Origin: Rubrobacter sp.
GTDB taxonomy: Bacteria > Actinomycetota > Rubrobacteria > Rubrobacterales > Rubrobacteraceae
Assembly (NCBI GenBank): GCA_013815485.1
Contig: JACDGB010000124.1
Span: forward strand, 1-6,080
DNA length: 6,080 nucleotides
Reading direction: 5' to 3'
Shown here: positions 5,680 to 6,080 of the stretch, piece by piece
How the letters are laid out: the number at the start of each line of letters is the position of its first letter
Position numbering within the stretch: the first letter of the stretch is position 1
Notes under the pieces: generated by a model
What the model saw: only the letters and a program-made list of their open reading frames with translations
Database searches by the model: none
Told to the model about the DNA's origin: nothing
Translations under genes and position numbers: made by a program

Positions 5680-6080
5680 TGTTCTCCATTATGCCAGCTA
5701 ATTCAGCCGCTGCCACGAACGCTTTCACTGATTCGGGCAGATATGCGTATGCGCGGCGGTCACCGGAGATCACAGCCCCCAATTTTGGAACGATCCTATC
5801 GAACCACAGCCCGTAGAATACGCCGGAGAGCCTGCCGGTCGGGCGTGAGATCTCCAAACACACCACCCGTCCACCCGGCCTGACGCATCGGACCATCTCC
5901 GAGAAGAGCGCGTCGAGGTCGGGGATGTTCCTCGCCCCGTAGGCGATGGTGGCCGCGTCGAAACTTTCCGATGGGACGCCTTCGAGTTTCGTCGCGTCCC
6001 CGACGCGATACTCCACGTTGGGCAGTGGGCGTTTCTTCGCCGCCCGAAGCATCTCGGGCGAGAAGTCCATGCCGAGAATG
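5606..6080 (-). CDS. menG: Demethylmenaquinone methyltransferase MenG/UbiE (3' part; 5' end beyond window)
   Basis: A class I SAM-dependent methyltransferase performing the final C-methylation of demethylmenaquinone at the membrane surface. The window holds the last 158 or so residues; the reading frame continues through the right edge (ILG before MDFSPEML), so the N-terminus with the first glycine-rich SAM loop is missing. Visible UbiE/MenG features are DFSPEML, VGDATKLEG and the signature AYGARNIPDLDALFSEM, then RPGGRVVCLEISRPTG, the block ending ISGDRRAYAYLPESVKAF, and the natural C-terminus FAGGIITLHRG. The COQ5/UbiE signature makes the family call firm. Menaquinone rather than ubiquinone as product is inferred from the GC-rich Gram-positive-like context and neighbours. 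The ATG at 6070 is an internal methionine, not the start. The end overlaps the polyprenyl synthase start by 74 bases. Confidence 0.93.
   Translation of the reverse strand, partial: ILGMDFSPEMLRAAKKRPLPNVEYRVGDATKLEGVPSESFDAATIAYGARNIPDLDALFSEMVRCVRPGGRVVCLEISRPTGRLSGVFYGLWFDRIVPKLGAVISGDRRAYAYLPESVKAFVAAAELAGIMENNGLQSVTWERFAGGIITLHRGERP
5688..5716 (-). promoter_or_regulatory. Candidate internal promoter for the polyprenyl synthase, inside menG
   Basis: On the minus strand GTGGCA (5711-5716, four of six to TTGACA) is followed by a 17-base spacer and CATAAT (5688-5693, five of six to TATAAT). The spacer ends in TGG, giving an extended -10 TGn. The ATG at 5679 lies eight bases after the -10, so a transcript would be almost leaderless; the same eight bases carry the GGAG usable on a longer menG-derived mRNA. 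It lies wholly inside menG coding sequence, so chance similarity is possible. Confidence 0.4.

Overview
This is a GC-rich, gene-dense bacterial window. The gene set suggests an actinobacterial-type organism: demethylmenaquinone methyltransferase, long-chain polyprenyl diphosphate synthase, a decaprenyl-phosphate phosphoribosyltransferase-type UbiA enzyme, an actinobacterial-style TatC N-terminus and a possible leaderless start. A Rubrobacter-like lineage is my best guess from overall character. It is an inference, because no rRNA or lineage marker is present.

From the right edge leftwards on the minus strand there are seven genes. They are menG/ubiE (3' part, entering from beyond the right edge), a trans-long-chain polyprenyl diphosphate synthase, a metal-dependent amidohydrolase (candidate aminodeoxyfutalosine deaminase), a membrane-anchored TPR protein, tatA, tatC, and at the left end a UbiA-family DPPR synthase. 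One gene lies on the plus strand, a SRPBCC/START-like protein. It is divergent from the DPPR synthase gene and its 3' end overlaps that of tatC convergently.

The right half reads as a menaquinone module. The polyprenyl synthase makes the isoprenoid tail, MenG performs the last ring methylation, and the amidohydrolase may act earlier in a futalosine-type pathway. The TPR gene follows closely and may be co-transcribed. tatA and tatC form their own unit behind a good -10 element and a very strong Shine-Dalgarno. The DPPR synthase uses polyprenyl phosphate, so it shares the isoprenoid theme, but it is separated from the menaquinone genes by an opposite-strand gene.

No RNA genes, insertion sequences, CRISPR arrays, phage genes or clear rho-independent terminators were seen. 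The longest gap without a gene is about 74 bases. I found no convincing undescribed system. The points worth a second look are transcription and translation start architecture, gene overlaps, and the pathway assignment of the amidohydrolase.
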